64,000 nucleotides of DNA from Actinomycetes bacterium (GTDB taxonomy: Bacteria > Actinomycetota > Thermoleophilia > RBG-16-64-13): NCBI GenBank assembly GCA_024637035.1, contig JAGXFW010000008.1, positions 1 through 64,000 on the forward strand, in the 5' to 3' direction. The notes below the pieces were generated by a model. The model was given only the letters and a program-made list of their open reading frames with translations, ran no database searches and was not told the origin of the DNA. The position numbers and the translations under genes are program-made. The stretch's first letter is position 1; each line of letters opens with the position of its first letter. Shown piece after piece: positions 19,471 to 27,570 of the stretch.

Positions 19471-21336
19471 CTAACCTATCCTTGGGCGGGCACGGCTTTC
19501 TCTCTGCGTGCCGGCTTGCGGGATGCTGAACACGAAACTCGAGCCCTTTCCCACGCTGGATTGTACCGTGATTCGACCACCATGGAGTTGGATGAGGTCT
19601 CGCGTGATGGCGAGGCCGAGCCCCGTGCCCCCCTGCTGGCGCGTGCTGGAGCTGTCGATCTGAGTGAAGCGGTCGAAGATGCGCGCCTGGTCTTCCGCGG
19701 CGATGCCGATGCCTGTGTCGTTCACCCGGATCTCGATCATGCCGTCGGCGGTGGGCCGACCTTCGATACCGATGCGACCGGTCTCCGGCGTGTACTTGAT
19801 GGCGTTGCTGAGCAGGTTGAGCAGGATCTGGCTGAGCTTCGAGGAGTCGGCCCAGAGCGGGGGCAAGTCGGTAGGGAGGAAGGTACTTATCTGCAGCTCT
19901 TTCTCCTTCGCACGGGGTCGAACCACCGAGAGCACAGAGATCAGTGCTTCTCTCAGTTCGACCGGCTCCAGGTTCAACTCGAGCTTGCCCGCCTCGATCT
20001 TCGTGAGATCGAGGATGTCGTTGATCAGATTGAGCAGGGCTTCTCCGCTGTTGAGGATGCTTCGGAGGAAGCTGCGCTGCTTGTCTGAGATATCCCCGGT
20101 CATGCCCGAGAGCAGCATGTCGGAATATCCGATGATCGACGTGAGGGGAGTGCGGAACTCGTGGCTCATCGTAGCCAGGAAGTCGCTCTTGAGCTGGTCT
20201 ACGTTCACCAACTCCTCGTTGGCCTCTTTCAGCTCCTGGGTGAACGCCACGTTCTTGATGGCGATGGCGAGCTGAGAGCACAAGCTCTCCATCAGCACGA
20301 GGTCGCCCCGTTTGAAGGGGCTGCGGGCGTTGGTGAAGAGGTACATGTTGCCCAAGTACTCCGAGCCGATGCGGAGCGGGGCGGCGAGGAAGTCCTCGTA
20401 TCCTTTCGCCGCGATCGCCTTCAGGCCGGCCGTTCCCCGATTCTCGGGCTCCTCACTGCCTACGAGTGGACCTCGGGCGATGTCGAGTTGCAGCGGGAGT
20501 CCCTCGGCGAGGAAGGCCTGTGCGTGGCGATCCTCAAGCGACTGGCGTGCCACGATGCGCGCAGCCCCGTCACCCCTCGAGAACAGCACGATCATGCCCG
20601 CGTCCACGCTCATGAACGTGGCGACACGGCCGAGTGCCCGGGGCAGAAGCATCTCGAGCTCCTGGATGCGGCCTAAGATACGACCCACCTCGTCGAGAAG
20701 GGTGAGACGGCGGTTCGCCTGCTGCACGCGCCGCAGTTCGCGCTCGAGGTCACTCTTCGCGAGGGCAAGTTGGGCATTGGAGTTCAGCAGCGCGTTCGAC
20801 AACATCCCCGAGAGCAGGGCGATGAGCAAGAAGGCACTTATGCGCACGAGCACCGCATCGATGCCTTCCACGGCGCTCAGCCCGCGACTCTCCATCAGGT
20901 TCCTCGGTTCCCACCCGCCGGCTTCGGCGACGGCCAGACCGAGGTACAGAGCGACCGTGAACGCGGCGGTGAGATAGCTGGCCCGGGCGCCGAGCAGGAG
21001 GCTCGCGGAGATGATGGGCCACAGGTAGAAGACGGAGACGGCGCTCTGCGCTCCCGACGTGTTGTGAACGAGGAACGTGACCAGGAAGGCGTCGACAAAG
21101 ACCATCGCCCACGACACCGAACGGCGGTTGCCGCGCGAAGATAGGATGAAGAAGGGGATGTTGCTGAGGGCGACGAGGATGAGTGGCAGCGAGACCCACC
21201 AGCTGAATCCTTCGCCCCCGCGGGATTGCGCGAAGAGGACCGAGCCGACCGCCAGGACCCCGCTCAGGATGGAGCGGGCGATCAGCAGGTCGTCGAGCCT
21301 CCAATGATCGCCATATGTTCTATCGGTCAGCGCCAT
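19471..21336 (-). CDS. Membrane histidine kinase with GAF sensor domain
   Basis: The 621-residue kinase begins at the ATG at 21336 (MALTDRTYGDHWRLDDLLIA), with aaggg just upstream; the frame is open far beyond it but there overlaps the divergent gene. It has about six membrane spans (15-190), a coiled coil, a GAF domain (about 215-370), and HisKA with the phospho-acceptor His in ATMSHEFRTPLTSIIGYS. The HATPase domain has NLLSNAIKYTPETG, DTGIGIAAED and GGTGLGLAITRDL. The signal is unknown. It is transcribed ahead of the receiver gene. Confidence 0.92.
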   Translation of the reverse strand: MALTDRTYGDHWRLDDLLIARSILSGVLAVGSVLFAQSRGGEGFSWWVSLPLILVALSNIPFFILSSRGNRRSVSWAMVFVDAFLVTFLVHNTSGAQSAVSVFYLWPIISASLLLGARASYLTAAFTVALYLGLAVAEAGGWEPRNLMESRGLSAVEGIDAVLVRISAFLLIALLSGMLSNALLNSNAQLALAKSDLERELRRVQQANRRLTLLDEVGRILGRIQELEMLLPRALGRVATFMSVDAGMIVLFSRGDGAARIVARQSLEDRHAQAFLAEGLPLQLDIARGPLVGSEEPENRGTAGLKAIAAKGYEDFLAAPLRIGSEYLGNMYLFTNARSPFKRGDLVLMESLCSQLAIAIKNVAFTQELKEANEELVNVDQLKSDFLATMSHEFRTPLTSIIGYSDMLLSGMTGDISDKQRSFLRSILNSGEALLNLINDILDLTKIEAGKLELNLEPVELREALISVLSVVRPRAKEKELQISTFLPTDLPPLWADSSKLSQILLNLLSNAIKYTPETGRIGIEGRPTADGMIEIRVNDTGIGIAAEDQARIFDRFTQIDSSSTRQQGGTGLGLAITRDLIQLHGGRITVQSSVGKGSSFVFSIPQAGTQRESRARPRIG

Positions 21337-21363
21337 ACAACCCTTATTCGGCAGCCAGCCCCA

Positions 21364-21402
21364 GTTGGTGTAGGGATTCGGCACGCGGGCTCGGTTGGTG
21401 TA
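21364..21402. promoter_or_regulatory. Direct repeat GTTGGTGTA in the divergent kinase/CobB-like promoter region
   Basis: Two exact copies of GTTGGTGTA (21364-21372 and 21394-21402) are spaced 30 bp start to start, about three helical turns, in the 99-bp gap between divergent genes. The position and helical phasing suggest a possible operator, but no regulator is identified. Confidence 0.35.
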
Positions 21403-21435
21403 CGATTTGGTCGTCCCTACGAGGAGCGGAGTCAC

Positions 21436-22782
21436 GTGTCGGCATCCCGGATCTTGCTCGCCCCCACTCACCGCACCGGCGCAGCGATGGCGATCGCCTC
21501 CGCGCTCGCCGAGATAGTGGGTAAGCAGAAGCGCAACGTACGCTACCACACCGTCGGAGCCACCTGTCCTACCAGAGTATGGGACAGGTGGGAGGGTGCG
21601 TCGTTCCTCGACCCCGGTCTCTACGAGATGCCGCAGATGGTGGAACTTTACGAGGCCATCGTCCGTGGCGCCGACCTTTCCCTGCTCGCTTCGGAGCGCG
21701 GGGTCCTCGACACCGCGGACGGGCGGGGATGGACACCGGCAGATGTCGCTCGGGCGCTGGACTGCCCGATCGCACTCGTGGTCGACTGTCGCGGCTGGGG
21801 GGCCGGCCTGGCAGGACTTGTCGAGGGATTCCAGGCGCGACTCGGCGCCCATGGTCTCGCCGGCCTGCTGCTCACCGGCGTACGCGATCAGCGTCACCGC
21901 GAGATGTTGAGGAAGGCGCTGGCAGGATCGAACGTACCGATCGTGGGGTGCGTCTACGACGGGGAAGGGCCCGACTGGGACGGCGTCGCGCCGGGTCCAT
22001 GGGGCGTCCCCCTCGAGGCTGATTTCGTCGAGTCCGTGCATCGACAGGTGGACTCGCCTGGGATCGAGAGCCTCGCGGGGCAACGCGGGTTCCTCGCCGG
22101 CGCGTCGACCGGCCCGGCTGAACGCCAATCTGTCGATGGGCCGCTCATCCTCGTGGCCGGCGGCTGGGGATTCACCCCCTGGAGTCGTGATTCCATCGAA
22201 TTGCTGCGGTTGGCGGGCTCACGCGTGATGAGGCTCGACCTGGCGCACGACGACGGCCTGCCCGAAGAGACGGCGGGAGTTATCATTGCGGGCCACCTCT
22301 GGCCGGACGCCCTACCGGAGCTCGCGGGCAACTACTCGCTCATGAGAGACATCAGAGTGCGGGCGTCCGAAGGCATGCCCTTGCTCGCACTCGGCGGAGG
22401 GATGCTGTACACGATGCGCCGAGTGCACGACGATCGAGGTCGGTCGTTCGAGCTGGCGGGACTCCTGCCGGCCGAGGCCGAAGTGGTGGGCGAACCGGAA
22501 GAGCCGAGCTACCTCGACATGGAGGTCAAGCGCGACTGCCTTCTGTTCGCCGAGGGGGAACGACTCGTGGGATGGCTGACCACGGACGCCGAGATCATGG
22601 AGGCTCCGGCGAGTCGGAACTACCCGTTCGTGTTGTCCTCGGCGGAGTGGGACGCGCCGCTCTCGGAAGGCGCCGCGGTGCTCAACCTGCTGTGCTCCCG
22701 GGTGCTCGTGCACCTCGCATCGGTGCCGCAGAGTACCCGGCGGTTCGTGGCTGCCTGCGCGCGCTATCGCGATTCGCAATAG
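21436..22782 (+). CDS. CobB/CobQ-like protein lacking P-loop and glutaminase residues
   Basis: The 448-residue protein has the two-domain layout of cobyrinate a,c-diamide synthase (CobB): an N-terminal dethiobiotin-synthetase-like domain and a C-terminal class I glutamine amidotransferase-like domain. Both active sites look lost. The P-loop position reads LLAPTHRTGAAMAIAS with no GKT/S, and the nucleophile position reads LALGGGMLYTM where CobB has a cysteine. Segments such as YEMPQMVELYE and LVVDCRGWGAGLAGLVEGF are otherwise family-like. It may be a ligand-binding or regulatory paralogue. No cobalamin gene is adjacent. The start is GTG at 21436 with GGAG four bases upstream. Confidence 0.72.
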   Translation: MSASRILLAPTHRTGAAMAIASALAEIVGKQKRNVRYHTVGATCPTRVWDRWEGASFLDPGLYEMPQMVELYEAIVRGADLSLLASERGVLDTADGRGWTPADVARALDCPIALVVDCRGWGAGLAGLVEGFQARLGAHGLAGLLLTGVRDQRHREMLRKALAGSNVPIVGCVYDGEGPDWDGVAPGPWGVPLEADFVESVHRQVDSPGIESLAGQRGFLAGASTGPAERQSVDGPLILVAGGWGFTPWSRDSIELLRLAGSRVMRLDLAHDDGLPEETAGVIIAGHLWPDALPELAGNYSLMRDIRVRASEGMPLLALGGGMLYTMRRVHDDRGRSFELAGLLPAEAEVVGEPEEPSYLDMEVKRDCLLFAEGERLVGWLTTDAEIMEAPASRNYPFVLSSAEWDAPLSEGAAVLNLLCSRVLVHLASVPQSTRRFVAACARYRDSQ

Positions 22783-22806
22783 ACCCCGGAGAAGCCGCCG
22801 CCGGGC

Positions 22807-22992
22807 CTACTTCTCGAGGTAGATCTTGTGCTCGATCAGCGCGATCTCGCGAATGCGGGCTTCGAGCCGCATCTCGTCGCCGAAGAGGTCGGCCAATACC
22901 AAGTCATCGCCGTCGTAGCTGATATGCACGACGTTCTCCATGATCTTCTCCTGGCCCTGCTCCGTGACCAGGTACGCGTGAGCCTCACACAT
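22807..22992 (-). CDS. CooT family nickel-binding protein
   Basis: This 61-residue protein matches the CooT family along its full length: MCEAHAYLV with the Cys-2 Ni(II) ligand, MENVVHISYDGDD, LADLFGDEMRLEARIREI and a lysine-containing end. CooT dimers bind Ni(II); in Rhodospirillum this supports CO dehydrogenase maturation, and in other bacteria the role is less defined. It overlaps the end of trxA by 8 bases and is translated after it. No CO dehydrogenase gene is in the window. Confidence 0.88.
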   Translation of the reverse strand: MCEAHAYLVTEQGQEKIMENVVHISYDGDDLVLADLFGDEMRLEARIREIALIEHKIYLEK

Positions 22993-23326
22993 CGGATCGC
23001 TCCTCCAGCCATGGCGTGAGCTCGTCGGCCAACCTGGCCTTGGGCAGCGCGCCTATCAATCGCTTGACCTCGCGTCCACCCTCGAATAGCAGGAGGGTGG
23101 GTATCGAGAGCACCTCGAAATCAGCCGCGATCCTCCGATGGTCGTCGACGTTGAGCTTGCCGATGGTCAACCCTGGATGTTGGACCGCGATCTCGTCGAG
23201 GATGGGACCCATCGTGCGGCAGGGGCCGCACCACGGCGCCCAGAAATCCACCAGAACAGGTCCCTCGGCTTCTAGGACCGCCTGCCTAAAGCTGTGCTCG
23301 GTGAGTTCGATTGGTGCGCCCGGCAT
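22985..23326 (-). CDS. trxA: Thioredoxin
   Basis: This is a 113-residue thioredoxin, the disulfide reductant of the cytosol. The active site is WCGPC in VLVDFWAPWCGPCRTMGPIL; the cis-proline is in LSIPTLLLFEGG. The ATG at 23326 has an agagagg SD. A possible promoter upstream is listed separately. It is co-transcribed with cooT. Confidence 0.96.
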   Translation of the reverse strand: MPGAPIELTEHSFRQAVLEAEGPVLVDFWAPWCGPCRTMGPILDEIAVQHPGLTIGKLNVDDHRRIAADFEVLSIPTLLLFEGGREVKRLIGALPKARLADELTPWLEERSDV

Positions 23327-23356
23327 GTGGCATCCTCTCTCGACGGTACAGGCCCG

Positions 23357-23384
23357 ACTATAGCATGGGCGCCGTTCTTGACAG
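23357..23384 (-). promoter_or_regulatory. Candidate promoter of trxA-cooT
   Basis: On the minus strand CTGTCA (23384-23379) and TATAGT (23362-23357) are 16 bp apart. Transcription would start around 23350, about 25 bases before the trxA ATG. The -35 is weak. Confidence 0.4.
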
Positions 23385-23496
23385 CAGAGGCGGAGCGGGC
23401 GCCGGTGCCCCACGGTCTCCGGGCGTGGTAGGCTTCATGGCCCTGTCGGCGGGGTTATCCGAACGGCCCCGCCCCGTCCTACGGAGGAACGAAAGA

Positions 23497-23787
23497 GTGA
23501 GTGCTCCAGCAACCGACCCGGTGATCAGCATGTACCGGGAGCAGATCTCAGACAACGATCTCAAGATCGTAGAGGCTCTCAACAAGCGTATCCAACTTGT
23601 GGAGAAGTTGAAGCGGCACAAGGAAAGCCACGGCATCGAGTTCAACGACCCGAAGCAGGAGGACTGGGTGCTCACCTACCTGGTCCGTTCGAACAGAGGC
23701 CCGCTCAGCAGCGAGGGGCTGCGGGAGGTCTTCGGCGTGATCATCGAGGTGGCCAAGCGCGAGGCCGCCGAATTGTCCCGCACGTAG
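23497..23787 (+). CDS. Chorismate mutase (AroQ type)
   Basis: The 96-residue all-helical protein converts chorismate to prephenate for Phe/Tyr synthesis. The AroQ pattern is seen: MYREQISDNDLKIVEALNKRIQLVEKLKRHKESHG (helix 1 with the active-site Arg and Lys), then an EVFGVIIEVAKREA helix. The GTG at 23497 has GGAGG nine bases upstream. It stands alone rather than beside other aromatic genes. Its last codons and stop lie in a perfect tandem duplication. Confidence 0.85.
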   Translation: MSAPATDPVISMYREQISDNDLKIVEALNKRIQLVEKLKRHKESHGIEFNDPKQEDWVLTYLVRSNRGPLSSEGLREVFGVIIEVAKREAAELSRT

Positions 23788-23808
23788 GCAATTGTCCCGC
23801 ACGTAGGC
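23771..23808. repeat. Perfect 19-bp tandem duplication over the chorismate mutase stop
   Basis: The unit aattgtcccgcacgtaggc occurs twice in direct contact (23771-23789 and 23790-23808). The first copy encodes the end of the gene including TAG; the second is untranslated. The absence of any mismatch indicates a recent event. Confidence 0.95.
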
Positions 23809-23854
23809 GATACAGAGGCCGAAGGCGCTCGGGAGGGCGCGCTCGCGGGTACCC

Positions 23855-24340
23855 CTAGAAGTCGTCCGGCGTCACGGAATCGAGGAAGTCCTTGAACTCC
23901 GTGACCACCTCTTCGATGTCCTCGGGCTCTTGATCGAACTCCACCCCGTTGGCATCGAGAAGCTCGAGCGAGGCGAAGATGGGGGCGTTTGTGCGGACGG
24001 CCAGGGCGATCGCGTCAGACGGGCGGGAGTCGACGTCTATCTCGGTCTCGCCGGTTTGAAGGTGCAGCACCGCGTAGAACGTATTGTCGCGCAACTCGGT
24101 CACCAGCACGTGCTCCAACGAGGCAGCAAGCGAACCAAGGACGTTGGTGAACAGGTCGTGAGTCATCGGGCGTGGGAGTTCGGCCTCCTGCAGCCTCATG
24201 AGGATAGCGGCCGCCTCGGGGTGCCCTATCCAGATGGGCAGGAAGCGGTTCGCGTGCTCCGACTTGAGCAGCACGATCGGTTGCTTGCTGGCGACATCGA
24301 AGCTGACGCCGTACACCACCATCTTCTCGAAGCCGTCCAT
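23855..24340 (-). CDS. Bifunctional nuclease family protein (DUF151)
   Basis: The 161-residue protein matches DUF151: VYGVSFDVASKQPIVLLKS, LPIWIGHPEAAAI, then DVDSRPSDAIALAVRTNAPIFA. Plant members have DNase/RNase activity, while the bacterial role is unclear. The C-terminal acidic tail (EFDQEPEDIEEVV) is common in the family. It is a single gene upstream of tRNA-Ile on the opposite strand. Confidence 0.9.
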   Translation of the reverse strand: MDGFEKMVVYGVSFDVASKQPIVLLKSEHANRFLPIWIGHPEAAAILMRLQEAELPRPMTHDLFTNVLGSLAASLEHVLVTELRDNTFYAVLHLQTGETEIDVDSRPSDAIALAVRTNAPIFASLELLDANGVEFDQEPEDIEEVVTEFKDFLDSVTPDDF

Positions 24341-24526
24341 CAGACCCCCATGACGCGGCCGACCGCTTCTAGGTTAGCTTACGCTCCTCTCCTCTTCTAC
24401 CCAAGGCCCGCGTGTTCTACATGGTCCGAGGTGGCGTCGCGCGTCGGAGAGGGCGCGACCGTGGTCGCGTTGCTGCGGGGCGCTGCCCGCGGGACGGGGC
24501 CTGCGGGACGGGGCCTGCGCGTATGC

Positions 24527-24554
24527 TTGACATGGGCACGAATGCCGGTAAACT
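24527..24554 (+). promoter_or_regulatory. Promoter of tRNA-Ile
   Basis: A perfect TTGACA (24527-24532) is followed after 16 bp by TAAACT (24549-24554), 17 bp ahead of the tRNA. A short direct repeat (gcgggacggggcct, twice) lies just upstream at 24489-24516. Confidence 0.75.
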
Positions 24555-24571
24555 ACTTCTCCGTTCCCGGG

Positions 24572-24645
24572 GGGCCTGTAGCTCAGTTGGTTAGAGCGCA
24601 TCCCTGATAAGGATGAGGTCCGTGGTTCGACTCCACGCAGGCCCA
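24572..24645 (+). tRNA. tRNA-Ile (anticodon GAT)
   Basis: The full cloverleaf can be folded: acceptor GGGCCTG/CAGGCCC, D-arm GCTC..GAGC, anticodon arm CATCC-CTGATAA-GGATG with anticodon GAT, and T-arm CGTGG-TTCGACT-CCACG with discriminator A. The CCA end is not encoded (ACT follows). It is a single gene, not part of an rRNA operon. Confidence 0.97.
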
Positions 24646-24668
24646 CTCCCCGCCCCAGCCCTGCAGGC

Positions 24669-26834
24669 TCAATGCAGTTGCGCGCTCCCAGGCTGTTGCG
24701 GGCCGCGCGTGATGGGGATCGCCAGCCGCGAAGCTACGAGCGTGTCTTCGACTTCCTCGGACCGCTCGAGGAACACGGCGACCAGGTCGGGATCGAACTG
24801 CGTGCCCGCGCAGAGCGTGACCTCGCCCAGGGCCTCATGTGCGCTGCGAGCCGACCGGTACGGGCGGTGTGACGTCATGGCGTCGAAGGAATCGGCGACC
24901 GCGAGGATGCGCGCGTGCAGTGGGATATCTGCGCCGGCGAGGTTGTCGGGGTACCCGGCTCCGTCCCACCGCTCATGATGGTGCCGCACCGCCTCGACGA
25001 CGGGCCATGGGAACACGATCTTCTCCAGGATCTGCGATCCCATCAGCGCATGGGTCTCGACGACCTGCCGCTCCACCGGGGTGAGCATGGCGGGCTTGGT
25101 GAGCACCGCGTCTCGCACTCCGATCTTGCCGATGTCGTGCAGGTAGGCCGCTGTCTCCAGCCCCTTGAGCTCGTCGCCGTCGAATCCGATCCTCTCGCCC
25201 AGCAACAACGCGTATTTCGAGACCATCTCCGAGTGGCCGTACGTGTAACGGTCTTTGGCGTCGATGGCGCCGGAGAGGGCCCGCACGAGCCCCGAGTAGA
25301 GCTGGTTGACTTGCCGGTGGTGTCTGGCCTTGTCGATGGCCATCGCGGTGTGGTTCGCCAGCGTGGTCGCGAAGGTGAGTGTGTGCCGGTCGAAGCGATG
25401 GTCGGATGTGAGGGTGTTGAGATTGAGCACCCCGAGAACCGCGTTGCGGGTCTCGATGGGCACGCTCACGCTGCTGGCGATCTCGGGCCGGACCAGATTG
25501 ACGAGACCTTCGTCACGACTGTCGTGAAGGTCGTCGGGGAGGAGGAGAGCGCGGCGATTGCGCACCACCCACCCCGCCGGCCCCTCCAACACAGAGCCGG
25601 TCTGATAGACGAGACCGCTGGTGTCCTTACCTCGGGCCGCCTTGATCTCGAGGCGCTGCTTGGTTTCGTCGAGCAGCATGATCGACCCTGAGTCCGCCTG
25701 CAGAACCTTGACCGCACTGTCGAGCAACGTCTCGAGCACGTATTCGAGCTCGAGGGAGCTGTTCGTGGCAAGGCTCACCTGGTGGAGGAGTCCCAGTTCC
25801 TGGAGCTGCCCGGCGAGGCTTCCTGTCATGGTGGACATCGATTTCGCCAACACGCCGACCTCGTCGGTACCACGCACCTCGATCCGCGCACCGAGATTGC
25901 CCGACGCGATGTCCTCGCTCGCCTGGGCAAGGAGCTCCAGAGGCCGGGTGATACTACGGCTGATGAAGATCTCCACGCCCAGCAAGATGGAGAAGAACAG
26001 GGCGCCGACTGCGAATACGAGGTTCCGGGTGTCAGTCTGTGCGGCGATGACGCCGTCCAAGGGGAGCATGACGGTGTAGACACCCTCGACTTGTCCCATG
26101 ATCCTGAACGGGGAGTGTTGCATGAGGTAGGGCGTTCCGGACATGTCGGCCCGCGTCATGCTCGTGTGGGAGGTCACCGCCGAACCGATGGCCACACCCA
26201 GGGCCGCGTGGCATGCATTGCACTGCATTATCGTGTCGTGCCCCGCGGAGGCGCCCACGACTTCACTTCCCACCGATAAGGCGACCAGCATCTCCTTTCC
26301 GGCGAGTTCGCGCAGGATGTTGAGGAGATCGTTGCTCAGCAGGCGGCCACCGGTGGCCCGGATCTCTGAGCCGTTGGCGTCAACAGCGATGGACGAGGTC
26401 TGGAGCGCCCACTCATCCCGCACGCGAACGAACCCGGTATCCTCGACCGAGAACGCAGGATCCGGCTGCACACCCTCTCGTACGACCGTTCCCCCCGAGT
26501 ACGCGAGCGACGCGTAGTCTAGTCGCCCCCGGTCGAGGTCGGCTCGCAATGCGGGCCGCAAGTGCTCAGCCGATTCATGGCTCATCGCGGCCGCCTGGTC
26601 GGAGAGTTGCTCGACGGTGGACCCGAGATCCTTCTCCCAGGCGCGGATCTGGAGGTCGACCGCCCGCTGGTTGTCGCGAAGGCTGTTCGCCGCAGAGCCC
26701 TCGATGCGATCGCCGATGTAGTTCGAGGCGAGAGGCGCCGTCACGGCGATCAGCGCGAGCACCACTACCAACAGAGGGATGAGGATCTTGTTCGCGATCC
26801 GCATATCGCGAAAGCGGGGGAACATGCGTTTCAT
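24669..26834 (-). CDS. HD-GYP phosphodiesterase with a haem-c motif in its extracytoplasmic sensor
   Basis: The 721-residue membrane protein is a probable cyclic di-GMP phosphodiesterase. In order it shows an N-terminal span (ILIPLLVVVLALIAVTAPL), an extracytoplasmic domain of about 260 residues, a second span (LVFAVGALFFSILLGVEIFI), HAMP, GAF (about 365-515) and a C-terminal HD-GYP domain. The HD-GYP domain has LHDIGKIGV, the HHERWDGAGYP signature and DSFDAMTSHRPYR. The outer domain contains CNACH (residues 205-209), a canonical covalent haem site, suggesting redox or gas sensing. The ATG at 26834 has aagg upstream. It lies between two tRNA genes on the other strand. Confidence 0.9.
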   Translation of the reverse strand: MKRMFPRFRDMRIANKILIPLLVVVLALIAVTAPLASNYIGDRIEGSAANSLRDNQRAVDLQIRAWEKDLGSTVEQLSDQAAAMSHESAEHLRPALRADLDRGRLDYASLAYSGGTVVREGVQPDPAFSVEDTGFVRVRDEWALQTSSIAVDANGSEIRATGGRLLSNDLLNILRELAGKEMLVALSVGSEVVGASAGHDTIMQCNACHAALGVAIGSAVTSHTSMTRADMSGTPYLMQHSPFRIMGQVEGVYTVMLPLDGVIAAQTDTRNLVFAVGALFFSILLGVEIFISRSITRPLELLAQASEDIASGNLGARIEVRGTDEVGVLAKSMSTMTGSLAGQLQELGLLHQVSLATNSSLELEYVLETLLDSAVKVLQADSGSIMLLDETKQRLEIKAARGKDTSGLVYQTGSVLEGPAGWVVRNRRALLLPDDLHDSRDEGLVNLVRPEIASSVSVPIETRNAVLGVLNLNTLTSDHRFDRHTLTFATTLANHTAMAIDKARHHRQVNQLYSGLVRALSGAIDAKDRYTYGHSEMVSKYALLLGERIGFDGDELKGLETAAYLHDIGKIGVRDAVLTKPAMLTPVERQVVETHALMGSQILEKIVFPWPVVEAVRHHHERWDGAGYPDNLAGADIPLHARILAVADSFDAMTSHRPYRSARSAHEALGEVTLCAGTQFDPDLVAVFLERSEEVEDTLVASRLAIPITRGPQQPGSAQLH

Positions 26835-26992
26835 GAGCCTTGATCCTCGCCCTCGGCTGCCGAAGGCAGACCTGGTGCCGGAGTCACAGCGGCATGCCTC
26901 GGCCGGCCTCGACTCGGGCATGGTCCACCGTGGTTGGCGAAACATCTGCGCATCGTCATTCCTATTCGGCATTCCTGAGCTCGAACCTGAGC

Positions 26993-26998
26993 TAGAAT
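26993..26998 (+). promoter_or_regulatory. Candidate -10 of tRNA-Ala
   Basis: TAGAAT in the context gctagaatg lies 18 bp before tRNA-Ala. The same gctagaatg string precedes the ATPase gene (5285-5293) and the first CAP-domain gene (52915-52923), and gatagaatc precedes the DUF4330 gene. No convincing -35 hexamer goes with any of them. Confidence 0.45.
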
Positions 26999-27015
26999 GT
27001 CCAGGAGAGCGTCGT

Positions 27016-27088
27016 GGGGGATTAGCTCAGCTGGGAGAGCGCCGCCTTTGCAAGGCGGAGGTCGCCGGTTCGATCCCGGTATCCTCCA
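27016..27088 (+). tRNA. tRNA-Ala (anticodon TGC)
   Basis: The acceptor GGGGGAT pairs with ATCCTCC. The D-arm is GCTC..GAGC; the anticodon arm is CCGCC-TTTGCAA-GGCGG with anticodon TGC; the T-arm is GCCGG-TTCGATC-CCGGT; the discriminator is A. The CCA end is not encoded. Confidence 0.97.
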
Positions 27089-27131
27089 CCTGATCGACCG
27101 ATCGCACGACGCGCCGTATGAAGGAGGGGTC

Positions 27132-27557
27132 ATGTTCCGCCGCATCCTCGTACCCGTGGACGGTTCTGAGCACGCGCTGAGGGCCGCGGCGGTCGCCGCG
27201 GAGCTGGCGCGTCGCTTCGACTCAGAAGTCATCGTGCTGACAGTCGTGTCCGTGCCCCAGGCACTTGTGATGGTGGCTGGGTTGGGCGACAGTGTGGTGG
27301 AGGAGTATGTAGAGAGCGTCGGCCGCGAAGCTCTGGCGCCCACATTGCTCCTCTTGGCCGAAGGCGAGATCGGAGCCGAGACCAAGGTGGAGGTGGGCGT
27401 GGCAGCCGAAGTCATCATCCATCAAGCGGAAGAGACGGGCGCCGATGTCGTGGTCATGGGCAAGCGCGGACTGGGTGAGCTCAAGGGGCTCTTGCTGGGC
27501 AGCGTGAGCGACCGGGTCACGCACGGGCTGTCCGTCCCCGTGGTGCTCGTCCCCTAG
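27132..27557 (+). CDS. Universal stress protein (UspA family)
   Basis: The 141-residue single Usp domain starts with the standard MFRRILVPVDGSEHALRAA and ends with SVPVVLVP. The ATP-binding loop GKRGLGELKGLLLGSVSDRV is complete, so it is probably of the ATP-binding subtype. The ATG has a near-perfect SD (aaggagggg). It is 43 bp after tRNA-Ala and may share its transcript. Confidence 0.94.
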   Translation: MFRRILVPVDGSEHALRAAAVAAELARRFDSEVIVLTVVSVPQALVMVAGLGDSVVEEYVESVGREALAPTLLLLAEGEIGAETKVEVGVAAEVIIHQAEETGADVVVMGKRGLGELKGLLLGSVSDRVTHGLSVPVVLVP

Positions 27558-27570
27558 CCGGCGCCTCCGC

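Noticed and set aside
21337-22128. Long N-terminal extension of the histidine kinase
   Set aside because: It runs antisense through the CobB-like gene; the membrane domain begins right after the ATG at 21336.
23313-23496. Upstream start (TTG at 23311) for chorismate mutase
   Set aside because: It overlaps the trxA start region and adds non-conserved sequence; the GTG at 23497 has a GGAGG SD and matches the AroQ length.
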